DNA from: Planctomycetes bacterium SM23_32
Lineage (GTDB): Bacteria; Planctomycetota; Brocadiia; SM23-32
Reading direction: 5' to 3'
DNA: 8,139 nucleotides
Assembly: GCA_001303885.1 (NCBI GenBank)
Contig: LJUE01000167.1
Span: 1 to 8,139 of the forward strand
The position numbers and the translations under genes are program-made. The notes beneath the pieces are model-generated. The model had not been told where the DNA came from and made no database searches. It saw only the letters and a list, made by a program, of their open reading frames with translations. Positions 1 through 5,469 of the stretch are shown one piece after another. Numbering within the stretch: the stretch's first letter is position 1; each line of letters starts with the position of its first letter.

Positions 1-1131
1 TTGCGCGACTGCCTCGAAGTGAGGGTCAGCCTGCGCAACGGCGGACAGGTGCCCGTGACGCCGCGCGTTCGCGTGGAGAGCAACCGCGGCCCGACGGACT
101 GGGCCGCCCCGCCGGCCCCACTCGCCCCCGGGGCGGCCCTGGAGGTCGCCGTCCCCTTTGCCGCGTCCGTTCCCTGGCGCGGCGTCAGGAGAGACACCGA
201 TCCGCCGAGCTGGGGAGGCCAGCCGGGAACGGGCACCGAGTTCGGCAGCGACGCCGTTGGGGCGGTGACCTTCTCGGCCGACCGTCCGCAGGCCGGGGCC
301 GTGGTGGTCGTGGAGGCGGTCCGGGCCGGTCTGGCAGCGGGGCCGGAGCTCCCCGACTGGCTCGGCAAGCGCCCCCCGGTCCAGGGCGACTGGGTCAGGA
401 CCTTCGATGACGCCTTCGACGGCAGCGCCCTGGACCTGTCTAAGTGGAACAACACGGGGCCGAACTACTGGGACAGGACGAGCCACTGGAGCAAGGACAA
501 CCTGATCGTCGGGGGCGGCGTCGCCAGGCTGCGCTACGAGAAGAAGACGGGCCGGCACAATGACGAGCCGGACGGCAAGGAGTCGGACTACGCCGGCGGC
601 TACCTCGACACCTACGGGAAGTGGGTCCAGCGCTACGGCTACTTCGAAGCCAGGATGAAGCTCCCGACGGCTCCGGGCCTGTGGCCGGCGTTCTGGATGA
701 TGCCCGACCGCGGCACGGAGGCCGGGCCGCAGTGGGTGCGCCAGTCCACTCGCAACGGCGGCATGGAACTCGACATCATGGAACACCTGACGCGCTGGGG
801 GCCCTATCACTACCACATTGCCATGCACTGGGACGGCTATGAAGAAGACCACAAGACCATGGGTTCGAGCGGGATCTACGTCCAGCCCGACGAGGAGGGG
901 TTCTTCACGGCGGGGCTGCTGTGGACGCCCGGGCTGCTGGTCTACTACGCCAACGGGCGCGAGGTCGGGCGCTGGGAGGACCCGCGCGTGAGCAGCGTCG
1001 CGTCCGACATGATGTTCACGATGCCCATGGGCGGATGGGACAACAGCCGTCTCGAGGACTCCCGGTTGCCCGACGAGTTGGTGATTGACTACGTGCGGGC
1101 CTGGCAGCGCCGGGACCTGATGCAGCCGTAA
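1..1131 (+). CDS. GH16 family glycoside hydrolase, secreted, 5' partial
   Basis: The reading frame is open at the left edge, so the true start and any signal peptide lie outside the window. Residues 1 to about 110 look like a beta-sandwich accessory domain (…NGGQVPVTPRVRVES…, …VVVVEAVRAG…). Residues 130-370 form a GH16 domain. It contains GYFEARMKLP, the conserved core GLWPAFWMMP (226-235) and the catalytic motif ELDIME, with E256 as presumed nucleophile, D258 as helper and E261 as acid/base. The extra residue between the Asp and the second Glu is the beta-bulge form found in laminarinase, agarase and carrageenase lineages rather than lichenases. The domain ends in the usual final strand, VIDYVRAWQR. 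Family knowledge predicts endo-hydrolysis of a beta-linked glucan or galactan outside the cytoplasm; the exact substrate cannot be read from the sequence. A hairpin follows the stop. Confidence 0.93.
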   Translation: MRDCLEVRVSLRNGGQVPVTPRVRVESNRGPTDWAAPPAPLAPGAALEVAVPFAASVPWRGVRRDTDPPSWGGQPGTGTEFGSDAVGAVTFSADRPQAGAVVVVEAVRAGLAAGPELPDWLGKRPPVQGDWVRTFDDAFDGSALDLSKWNNTGPNYWDRTSHWSKDNLIVGGGVARLRYEKKTGRHNDEPDGKESDYAGGYLDTYGKWVQRYGYFEARMKLPTAPGLWPAFWMMPDRGTEAGPQWVRQSTRNGGMELDIMEHLTRWGPYHYHIAMHWDGYEEDHKTMGSSGIYVQPDEEGFFTAGLLWTPGLLVYYANGREVGRWEDPRVSSVASDMMFTMPMGGWDNSRLEDSRLPDELVIDYVRAWQRRDLMQP

Positions 1132-1153
1132 GTGCCGGCCGGCGCGCGTTGTC

Positions 1154-1182
1154 CGGGCAGTGGGTCGCCAGCGACCTGCCCG
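1154..1182 (+). terminator. Hairpin downstream of the GH16 gene (possible terminator)
   Basis: The stem pairs CGGGCA (1154-1159) with TGCCCG (1177-1182) and GGTCG (1163-1167) with CGACC (1172-1176). It has a CCAG loop and a three-base bulge on one side. It begins 22 nt after the GH16 stop codon. There is no T-run after it, so it is a candidate transcript-end structure rather than a classical rho-independent terminator. Confidence 0.45.
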
Positions 1183-1277
1183 TCACGTCTCCCACGCCTC
1201 GCATCGAGTCCGAGGCGGCCGCAAAACCCGACGAAGGCACCGACTACTACCACTGAGCACCGCCGACCGGGAGTAAC

Positions 1278-1322
1278 TGGCGCGCCGGGGAGGATTCGAA
1301 CCCCCGACCGTCGGATTAGAAA
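1278..1322 (-). tRNA. tRNA-Arg(TCT) 3' half, truncated; candidate attachment-site scar
   Basis: Read on the minus strand, the 45 bases show, from the right: anticodon loop TTTCTAA with anticodon TCT (1318-1320), the 3' anticodon-stem strand TCCGA, variable region CGGTC, and a T-arm of GGGGG / TTCGAAT / CCTCC. These are followed by acceptor strand CCGGCGC, discriminator G and an encoded CCA. The partner stem strand expected just 5' of the loop (TCGGA) is absent (CCGCT instead). No D-arm or 5' acceptor strand (GCGCCGG) follows to the right, so this is not a functional tRNA. A 3' tRNA half ending at the anticodon loop is what tyrosine-recombinase integration into a tRNA gene leaves at the distal end of an element. 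By that geometry the element lies to the right and the chromosome with the GH16 gene to the left. Confidence 0.85.
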
Positions 1323-1333
1323 AGCGGCGTACG

Positions 1334-1519
1334 ATGGCGGCAAGTGACACAGGGGGAAGCACTTGCGACAACGCCGCCCCTGACTTGGGCTCGTGCTTGG
1401 CCAGAATCCACTCAGAATGGCCTGATCTGGCCGTCGTCGTCGAGGCCTGGGCCACGCTGCCGGAGGCCATCGTCAAGGCTATCATGGCGCTCGTCGAAGC
1501 TGCAGCGAAGGCAAGCTAG
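1334..1519 (+). pseudogene. Short helical ORF remnant of an integrated element
   Basis: This 61-codon frame begins 12 nt from the tRNA fragment and lacks a convincing ribosome binding site, so the ATG at 1334 may not be a true start. Its second half (about residues 27-60) is an amphipathic helical segment reading WPDLAVVVEAWATLPEAIVK and then a run rich in Ala, Met and Val. I associate this pattern of DLA-x-VV-x-AW-x-x-LPE followed by a helix with short tails encoded near integrases in planctomycete genomes; that association is from memory. The first part overlaps a GCAAGTG/CACTTGC inverted repeat (about 1353-1379) and reads as non-coding. It is most likely the C-terminal scrap of an element gene. 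Function unknown. Confidence 0.4.
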
Positions 1520-1639
1520 AGGCCCCCTGCCGGACTGGAGCCGGCGGCCGTGCGCCCAGAACGAGAGCAGGGCGTCTGGGGTAGAGCCTCGTGATGCTGG
1601 CTGTCCCCGCGAACGCTGGCCGCCCGCTGTTTCCTTCGA

Positions 1640-1790
1640 GCCCACGATGGCAGGGCCCATGTGCCACTCCTCTCTCGACCTGGCCATCAACATCTACACC
1701 GACCCGACACTCCTCGACGTGGCCGGCGCGCTCGCGGCGTTGCCAGACCTGTCTCTGCACGATTCAGGGCAGGTCAACATACTGGTGTAG
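1640..1790 (+). pseudogene. Tyrosine recombinase/integrase C-terminal remnant (copy 1)
   Basis: In the frame ending at TAG 1788-1790 the sequence reads CHSSLDLAINIYTDP and then LLDVAGALAALPDL. This is the extreme C-terminus of a tyrosine recombinase: the His of the active-site H/W box is at 1665-1667 and the nucleophilic Tyr is at 1695-1697, ten residues later, as in the MRHSS-x-x-LTM-x-x-Y subgroup. The catalytic R of the H-x-x-R box and the whole N-terminal and core-binding domains are missing, and the frame upstream does not look like an integrase. It sits about 320 nt inside the tRNA-Arg scar, where an integrase gene is expected next to its attachment site. A second related tail lies at 3762-4060. 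It cannot encode an active enzyme. Confidence 0.8.
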
Positions 1791-1837
1791 CAGGCGACTC
1801 GGCTCCCGCTGGGCGCGTGCCGCTTCTCGGCAGTGGC

Positions 1838-1865
1838 TTGACGTGCGACCATGTAACGCTATACC
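1838..1865 (+). promoter_or_regulatory. Sigma70-type promoter for the small exported-protein ORF
   Basis: TTGACG (-35, 1838-1843) and TATACC (-10, 1860-1865) are separated by 16 nt. Transcription would start near 1872, giving a leader of about 30 nt before the ATG at 1902. GAGGTG at 1891-1896 is well placed as a ribosome binding site. Confidence 0.5.
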
Positions 1866-1901
1866 GTTAGGGAGGCAATGCCGAGGTAACGAGGTGATAC
1901 G

Positions 1902-2153
1902 ATGAGAGCAAGCATGGCGTTCACAGGAGTGGTGTCTTTGGCCTGCGTTGCAGTCGCTATGGCGCCAGTCGGGGGAGAGCAGGCAACGCGTGACGCGAGA
2001 AGGGGGCCAGTCATGGCAGCTGAGAGCGCCCGCAGCGAGGAGCACTTGGGGGACAGCATGCCATATCGCTCGGAGCTGGAGGCCCTAGCGGGGCACGATC
2101 ACACGCCTGTCAGTGCATCGCGACGCCGCAATGACCCGCACGGCGGCTTATGA
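1902..2153 (+). CDS. Small exported protein, unknown function
   Basis: This 83-aa ORF starts at an ATG preceded five bases upstream by GAGGTG, with a promoter-like pair further upstream, so initiation signals are good. Residues 1-24 form a signal-peptide-like segment: R2, a hydrophobic run ending VSLACVAVAMAP, then a polar stretch. The remainder (about 60 residues) is polar and charged, rich in Arg, Glu, Ser and His, with no domain I recognise. The stop (TGA 2151-2153) overlaps the convergent acetyltransferase gene by six bases. The lack of a folded-looking body suggests either a very small secreted peptide or the 5' end of a secreted-protein gene truncated when the acetyltransferase segment was joined on. 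A signal-anchor instead of a cleaved signal is also possible. Confidence 0.5.
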   Translation: MRASMAFTGVVSLACVAVAMAPVGGEQATRDARRGPVMAAESARSEEHLGDSMPYRSELEALAGHDHTPVSASRRRNDPHGGL

Positions 2154-2534
2154 GACCGGCTCGAAGTGCCTGAGCCAGAACCGCGCTCCCTGCGCGTTGT
2201 GTGCCTCGAAGTCCACGGCACAGCGGCCGTAGCCGCAGTCGCGTGCCCAGCGCACGCCCTCGCCCAAGAGGGCCGTGGCGACTCCTTGCCCGCGGTACTG
2301 CGGCAGCGTGTAGGCGCCATCGGTGCTCGCCGTGCATGGGTCTTGGATGACCCAGCCGGCCTCCGCATTGGCGGACCGGACCATGATGTAACCTACCGTC
2401 CTATCATCAAGAAGGGCCAGGAAGCAGGCACGGTCTGGGTCCGTCAGATGCGCTTCCACCTCGGCTGGGGCCGGGGGAACTTCCGGCGGGAGGAAGACCG
2501 GGGCATCGGACAAGTGCCCCGTCAGCTCCGCCAT
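2148..2534 (-). CDS. GNAT family N-acetyltransferase, probably truncated
   Basis: I start the gene at the ATG at 2534-2532, giving 128 aa. That ATG overlaps the stop of the UroD-like gene (TGATG), and residues upstream in the same frame only shadow that gene. The core GNAT fold is clear: a strand around residues 36-53 (FLALLDDRTVGYIMV), the acetyl-CoA-binding signature YRGQGVAT (80-87), a helix TALLGEGVRWARDCG, then AVDFEAHNAQGARFW (106-120), whose N-x-x-A-x-x-F-W core is typical of this family. The first strand and most of helix 1 (usually R-P-A-T-x-x-D-x-x-A) are missing, and the protein stops at HFEPVS, where relatives usually continue. It would transfer an acetyl group to an unknown amine; with both ends short it may be inactive. 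Same-strand position predicts cotranscription with the UroD-like gene. Confidence 0.7.
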   Translation of the reverse strand: MAELTGHLSDAPVFLPPEVPPAPAEVEAHLTDPDRACFLALLDDRTVGYIMVRSANAEAGWVIQDPCTASTDGAYTLPQYRGQGVATALLGEGVRWARDCGYGRCAVDFEAHNAQGARFWLRHFEPVS

Positions 2535-3556
2535 CAGGTGATCAGCACGTTGATGAAGGAAACGACCAGCCCGCCCCCGGGTGCCACCTTCCGCATGAGC
2601 ATCTGCAGCTCCGCCACTACGTCCTGCCGGGTGCCGTGCGCATAGACGCTCTGCGTGCTGGAACATCCCCACAACGTCAGGCGGTCGCCAAACTGCCGCT
2701 TGATCTCAGCCGGTGGCATCGCCTCGGGCTGGCACGGGTTTATCGCCGTGACGCCTACCTCAATCAGATCCGGCAGCAAAGCGGTGAGCGCACCGTCGCT
2801 GTGGTATAGCACGGGAATCTCGCGGTTCACTTCGCGCGCTGCTGCCACAACCCGGGCGTGGTAGGGCTTGATCCACTCGCGGTACATGGGCGGGCTGACG
2901 ATGAGGCCCGCCTGCGTGGCGATGTCGTCGCCGATGCGCAGCACATCCACCCCTGCCTCAGCGAAACGCCGCGCCTGGAAGCAGCGCAGCTCGCAGAGCG
3001 CTTCGAAGAGCGCCCGCACGTAATCCGGCCGATCATGGAAGTCCAGGAAGAGCCGGTCCATGCCACGCATGCTGTACGCCGTCTCCAGGATGGTCTGGGA
3101 CATCTGGCCAATGACGGTGAACTCGTCCTCTTTGGCGGCCTGGACTCTGTCCTCCAGATGCGAATGCGCACGCTCTGCGGTCACATCAGGGAACGGGAAA
3201 AGCTCGAGTTCCCGGACGGTGTTGACGCTGGCCAGCGGATGGTAGAGCTTCGTACCCGCTACGTAACCGTCTACCGACTTGAGGGGAAGGTGGCCCACCC
3301 CGAAGGGCGTCAGGTCCGCCGCCCCGGGCAGGTCGGGCAAGTAAGGCGCGAACAAGTCCCCTTCCGCTGTCAGGTCGAAGGTGAGGTACTTGAAGTCTCC
3401 CTCGGTGAAGCACTGCCTCTCGTCTTCGCTGAGGCCCAACTCCTCGCACCACTGGCGGAACGGCACGCCGTCCAACGGAATGCCGGCGCAGGGCACCCGA
3501 TCAGCTTCTTGATGGGCAAGGATGAGGGCAACTCGCTCCCTGGACCGGTATCCCAT
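2534..3556 (-). CDS. Uroporphyrinogen decarboxylase-like (MtaA/CmuA-type) protein
   Basis: The 340-aa product starts at an ATG with GGAGGG six bases upstream. UroD-superfamily (TIM-barrel) landmarks appear in order: an N-terminal RERVALILAHQEADRVPC (6-23), VDVLRIGDDIATQAGLIVSP (203-222), the P-x-x-Y-R-E-W-I-K-P-Y segment (222-232), YHSDGAL (251-257), INPCQPEAM (272-280), LWGCSSTQSVYAHGT (295-309) and the glycine-rich strand PGGGLVVS (326-333). The RQAGR loop that true HemE enzymes carry near the N-terminus is absent, so haem synthesis is unlikely. Relatives are corrinoid-linked methyltransferases and uncharacterised UroD-fold proteins, and the cofactor or substrate cannot be inferred here. 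The end is abrupt: about 20 residues forming the usual last helix are missing, and the stop overlaps the start of the truncated GNAT gene. A deletion joining two genes would explain both shortened ends. Confidence 0.85.
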   Translation of the reverse strand: MGYRSRERVALILAHQEADRVPCAGIPLDGVPFRQWCEELGLSEDERQCFTEGDFKYLTFDLTAEGDLFAPYLPDLPGAADLTPFGVGHLPLKSVDGYVAGTKLYHPLASVNTVRELELFPFPDVTAERAHSHLEDRVQAAKEDEFTVIGQMSQTILETAYSMRGMDRLFLDFHDRPDYVRALFEALCELRCFQARRFAEAGVDVLRIGDDIATQAGLIVSPPMYREWIKPYHARVVAAAREVNREIPVLYHSDGALTALLPDLIEVGVTAINPCQPEAMPPAEIKRQFGDRLTLWGCSSTQSVYAHGTRQDVVAELQMLMRKVAPGGGLVVSFINVLIT

Positions 3557-3622
3557 ACACTGCCCTCCGTCGAGGTGAGCTGGAGCACGCTTGTGCAGCC
3601 AGCAGGCACGCCCCGCCCACTG

Positions 3623-3760
3623 CTAGCTGCCGTTGTCCTTGCGCCGCCCCATCCTGAACTGCTCCTGCGGAATGACAGAGAACCGCGTGGTTCCATCAGG
3701 TCCCATTGGCGGATGGTAGCTCGGGAATCGCCAGTCGGCAAATGCCCTGTGTTGCGTCAG
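3623..3760 (-). pseudogene. C-terminal fragment of an unidentified protein
   Basis: A minus-strand frame ending at TAG (3625-3623) has no start codon but reads like real protein over its last 40 or so residues: FADWRFPSYHPPMGPDGTTR, then FSVIPQEQFRMGRRKDNGS. The mix of Trp, Phe, Tyr, Pro and a charged tail is unlike the Arg/Ala/Pro-rich shadow frames around it. It ends 66 nt upstream of the UroD-like start codon on the same strand, so it may be the tail of a former upstream operon partner. Its N-terminal side runs into the second integrase remnant on the opposite strand, which suggests an insertion or deletion removed the rest. I do not recognise the family. The right-hand boundary is approximate. 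Confidence 0.35.
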
Positions 3761-3761
3761 A

Positions 3762-4060
3762 CTGCCGGCATGGCAGCTGGCATCTGCTGCTGCCTGTTGC
3801 GAGAGCGTACCTGCCCATCTCCCCCGCGCAGACCGCCCAGACGGCCCTGCGCCACTCCTCCCTCGATCTTACCATGAACTCGGCTCGCGAACGCAGAGAG
3901 CGAACGAGTCGCAAGGGCCGTCAGGCCCGAGTCCCGAAAGGATGCGGTCCCGCAGGTGCGGGACGCACAACGTCTACACCGATCCCAGCCTCCTCGACGT
4001 GGCTGGTGCACCTGAAGCGCTGCCTGATCACGTGCCCATCTATGCTGGCAGGTCGCACTT
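3762..4060 (+). pseudogene. Tyrosine recombinase/integrase C-terminal remnant (copy 2), interrupted
   Basis: One frame reads RHGSWHLLL (from 3766), a plausible decayed R-H-T-F-x-T-x-L box, then TAQTALRHSSLDLTMN ending at 3879. The box His is at 3853-3855. After a 92-nt interruption the protein resumes in another frame as VYTDPSLLDVAGAPEALPDH (from 3972), which contains the nucleophilic Tyr at 3975-3977. Removing the interruption restores the H-x9-Y spacing exactly and rebuilds LTMNVYTDP. The rest of the integrase is absent. It closely resembles the tail at 1640-1790 and has the same orientation, so the two derive from related elements. No tRNA-like fragment was found next to this copy. It is non-functional: truncated at the 5' side and disrupted between the catalytic His and Tyr. 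Confidence 0.8.
3880..3971 (+). mobile_element. 92-nt hairpin-rich insertion inside the integrase remnant
   Basis: The segment splits the integrase codons for Asn and Val in LTMN/VYTDP and is bounded by AAC on both sides (3877-3879 and 3969-3971), consistent with a 3-bp target duplication. It contains three consecutive potential stem-loops: CTCG/CGAG enclosing CGC/GCG (3884-3908), GGGCC-GTCA-GGCCC (3915-3928), and a perfect 7-bp stem GTCCCGC-AGGT-GCGGGAC (3947-3964). It has no coding capacity. This composition resembles REP- or MITE-like dispersed sequences. No second copy is present in the window, so mobility is inferred only from its clean position in a recognisable gene. Strand is arbitrary. 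Confidence 0.5.
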
Positions 4061-4088
4061 AGGACCGCCAAGGAGGGTGTGTCGAGCA

Positions 4089-4117
4089 TTGTCTAGCGGA
4101 GGCCCACGTCGTATGAT
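4089..4117 (+). promoter_or_regulatory. Sigma70-type promoter for the exported lyase-like gene
   Basis: TTGTCT (-35, 4089-4094) and TATGAT (-10, 4112-4117; five of six consensus bases) are 17 nt apart. This implies a leader of about 90 nt that includes the stem-loop at 4147-4187 and the GGGAGGG ribosome binding site before the ATG at 4214. Confidence 0.6.
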
Positions 4118-4146
4118 CGGGCCTTGCCCGAGGGGCCGCGGCAGTG

Positions 4147-4187
4147 CTGGCGGCATAGGCATCTCCTTTTGTCTGCCGCGCCGCCAG
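4147..4187 (+). promoter_or_regulatory. Stem-loop in the leader of the lyase-like gene
   Basis: CTGGCGGC (4147-4154) pairs perfectly with GCCGCCAG (4180-4187) around a 25-nt loop that contains CTCCTTTTG. Two flanking G·T wobbles could lengthen the stem. An alternative pairing of GCGGCA with TGCCGC (near 4151 and 4175) overlaps it. It ends about 12 nt before the ribosome binding site, so it could influence translation or transcript stability; no known riboswitch class is recognised. Confidence 0.35.
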
Positions 4188-4213
4188 TGCGGCCCGCACA
4201 GGGAGGGCTGAAC

Positions 4214-5200
4214 ATGTTCGCTAGGGTTTGTCCTTGGCTCGCGCTTCTCCTGGTGCTTGCTTTTGCCACAGCCGCCACCCACGGATGGGAGGCATCAACC
4301 GTGCTGCCAGACTTACCAGAAGGGAACGGCATCGCCGCGAAGTACCCGGGAGACCGGGGCATCGAGAGAGACCCCGCGGTCGTCTTCGCCGATGGCTTCG
4401 AGGAGGTCGAGGGCACCGCTTTGACTCGGCTTGGCAAGGACGAGAAGGGGAACCGCTGGGACACGTCCGCCGGCAAGGTCGCCATCGTGACGGAGCCGGA
4501 ACACGTTCACACCGGCACCAAGGCCGCCCAGGTAACGCACGAGCAGGTGGGCAGTCACACCGCGGTCAAGCAGTTCAAGCCCGGATTCGACACCCTCTAC
4601 GTGCGCTACTACATGAAGTACCACCCGGATTTCCCAGGCTGCCACCACACCGGCATGTGCATCCTCGCGGGCGCTCCTGGCGTGACGCTGGCAACGGGAA
4701 GCGCCACGGGCGTGATCCCAGACGGGCGCAACCACTTCGAGGCGTTGATTGACACATGGCCCCCTCGGAGGGGTTCGACGACTCCTCCTCCGGGCAACAT
4801 CAACATCTACTGCTACCACATGGATCAGGTGCGCATATGGGGCGATGAGTTCTTCCCCACTGGGGAAGTGATGCCTGAGGGGAACAAGTGGCTATTTGAG
4901 AAGGACTTCGTCCCCCGGCCCAACCTGAACCTGGAGCGCGGCCAATGGTACTGCTACGAGCTGATGGTCAAAGCCAACACGCCGGGCGAGCGCGACGGGC
5001 GGGTCGCCTTTTGGGTTGACGGGAAGCTCGGGGGCGACTTCCCCAACCTTCGTTTCCGCTCGGTGGAGGACCTAAAGCCGAATCACGTGATCATCGTGAC
5101 GTATTCCAGCAACGTCCAACCCAACCAGACCCTCTGGTATGACGACATCGTCGCGGCCACGTCGTACATAGGGCCGCAGGCACCGGCTGGGTCCAAGTAA
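4214..5200 (+). CDS. Exported polysaccharide-lyase-like (ConA-type jelly-roll) protein
   Basis: I place the start at 4214 (328 aa). GGGAGGG lies six bases upstream, and the product begins with a clear signal peptide: MFARVCPW, a Leu/Ala-rich core to about residue 20, then ATHGWEA. The reading frame continues upstream, but without ribosome binding support. The mature part looks like a concanavalin-type beta-sandwich: ADGFEEVEG (59-67), DTLYVRYYMKYHPDFPG (126-142), NINIYCYHM (195-203), GQWYCYELMVKANTPGERDG (243-262), the strand pair VAFWVDGKLGGDF (264-276) and the closing LWYDDIVAATSYIGP (307-321). The W-Y-C-x-E, W-V-D-G-K and W-Y-D-D-I-V-x-A-T-x-Y-I-G-P succession matches lyase families of heparinase-I/alginate-lyase type (PL14/PL20-like) that I know. 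Catalytic residues cannot be assigned with certainty, so a purely binding role is possible. It has its own promoter and trailing hairpin. Confidence 0.75.
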   Translation: MFARVCPWLALLLVLAFATAATHGWEASTVLPDLPEGNGIAAKYPGDRGIERDPAVVFADGFEEVEGTALTRLGKDEKGNRWDTSAGKVAIVTEPEHVHTGTKAAQVTHEQVGSHTAVKQFKPGFDTLYVRYYMKYHPDFPGCHHTGMCILAGAPGVTLATGSATGVIPDGRNHFEALIDTWPPRRGSTTPPPGNINIYCYHMDQVRIWGDEFFPTGEVMPEGNKWLFEKDFVPRPNLNLERGQWYCYELMVKANTPGERDGRVAFWVDGKLGGDFPNLRFRSVEDLKPNHVIIVTYSSNVQPNQTLWYDDIVAATSYIGPQAPAGSK

Positions 5201-5202
5201 GC

Positions 5203-5226
5203 CCATGACCCACTGGTGCGTCATGG
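5203..5226 (+). terminator. Hairpin immediately after the lyase-like gene (possible terminator)
   Basis: CCATGAC (5203-5209) pairs perfectly with GTCATGG (5220-5226) around a 10-base loop that contains a further CAC/GTG match. It begins three bases after the stop codon. The following bases are only weakly T-rich (TCTGTGC), so termination is plausible but not certain. Confidence 0.4.
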
Positions 5227-5467
5227 TCTGTGCACGCTCCCGCGTGCCGCCAGGCAGCGCCCTCTTCGCATGGCTCAGGCCACCGTCAGGGCCTATGCCG
5301 AGAGCGTCCCCGATGGCTTCCTGTTCACCGTCAAGGCCCCGAACTCCCTGACGATGACCCACTACTACCCCCGCCAGCCCAAGGCCTACCGCGACCACGC
5401 CAACCGGCCCAACGAGCACTTCCTCAGCCAGAACCTGCTCCGCGCCCTCAGGGAACTGAACTGGCAC
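5225..5467 (+). pseudogene. DUF72 family protein, N-terminal fragment
   Basis: In one plus-strand frame, from about 5267, the translation reads RMAQATVRAYAESVPDGFLF and then TVKAPNSLTMTHYY, ending in RPNEHFLSQNLLRALREL. The succession W/A-A-E-x-V-P-D-G-F-x-F-x-V-K-A-P followed by a Thr-His strand and a helix matches the first part of DUF72 proteins (TIM-barrel-like, about 240-300 aa, biochemical role unsettled). The family's usual N-terminal segment (…F-Y-R-x-P…) is not intact upstream, and the match stops near 5467, where the sequence switches to a minus-strand gene fragment. Roughly a quarter of a normal gene is present, so this is a remnant. The longer reading frame through it (to 5662) is a chance fusion with antisense sequence. 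Confidence 0.7.
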
Positions 5468-5469
5468 GC

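Noticed and set aside
1089..1347. Apparent peptides with GRIRTPDRRIR and FLIRRSGVRILPGAP
   Set aside because: These are well-known artefact translations of tRNA T-arm sequence, here the tRNA-Arg fragment, and not proteins.
1278..1730. A complete tRNA-Arg split by a group I intron in the anticodon loop
   Set aside because: The break is before position 32, not in the anticodon. The only nearby complement to the acceptor strand (CCGGCGC near 1720) lies inside integrase coding sequence and lacks a D-arm. A computed structure search would be the decisive test.
2535..2672. A longer acetyltransferase starting at 2672 (174 aa)
   Set aside because: The extra 46 residues are an out-of-frame reading of the well-conserved C-terminal coding sequence of the UroD-like gene. 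The ATG overlapping its stop is the credible start.
2858..3877. A 339-codon plus-strand reading frame
   Set aside because: It is the antisense shadow of the UroD-like gene for most of its length and then crosses the orphan tail and integrase remnant. It has no ribosome binding site and no recognisable domain.
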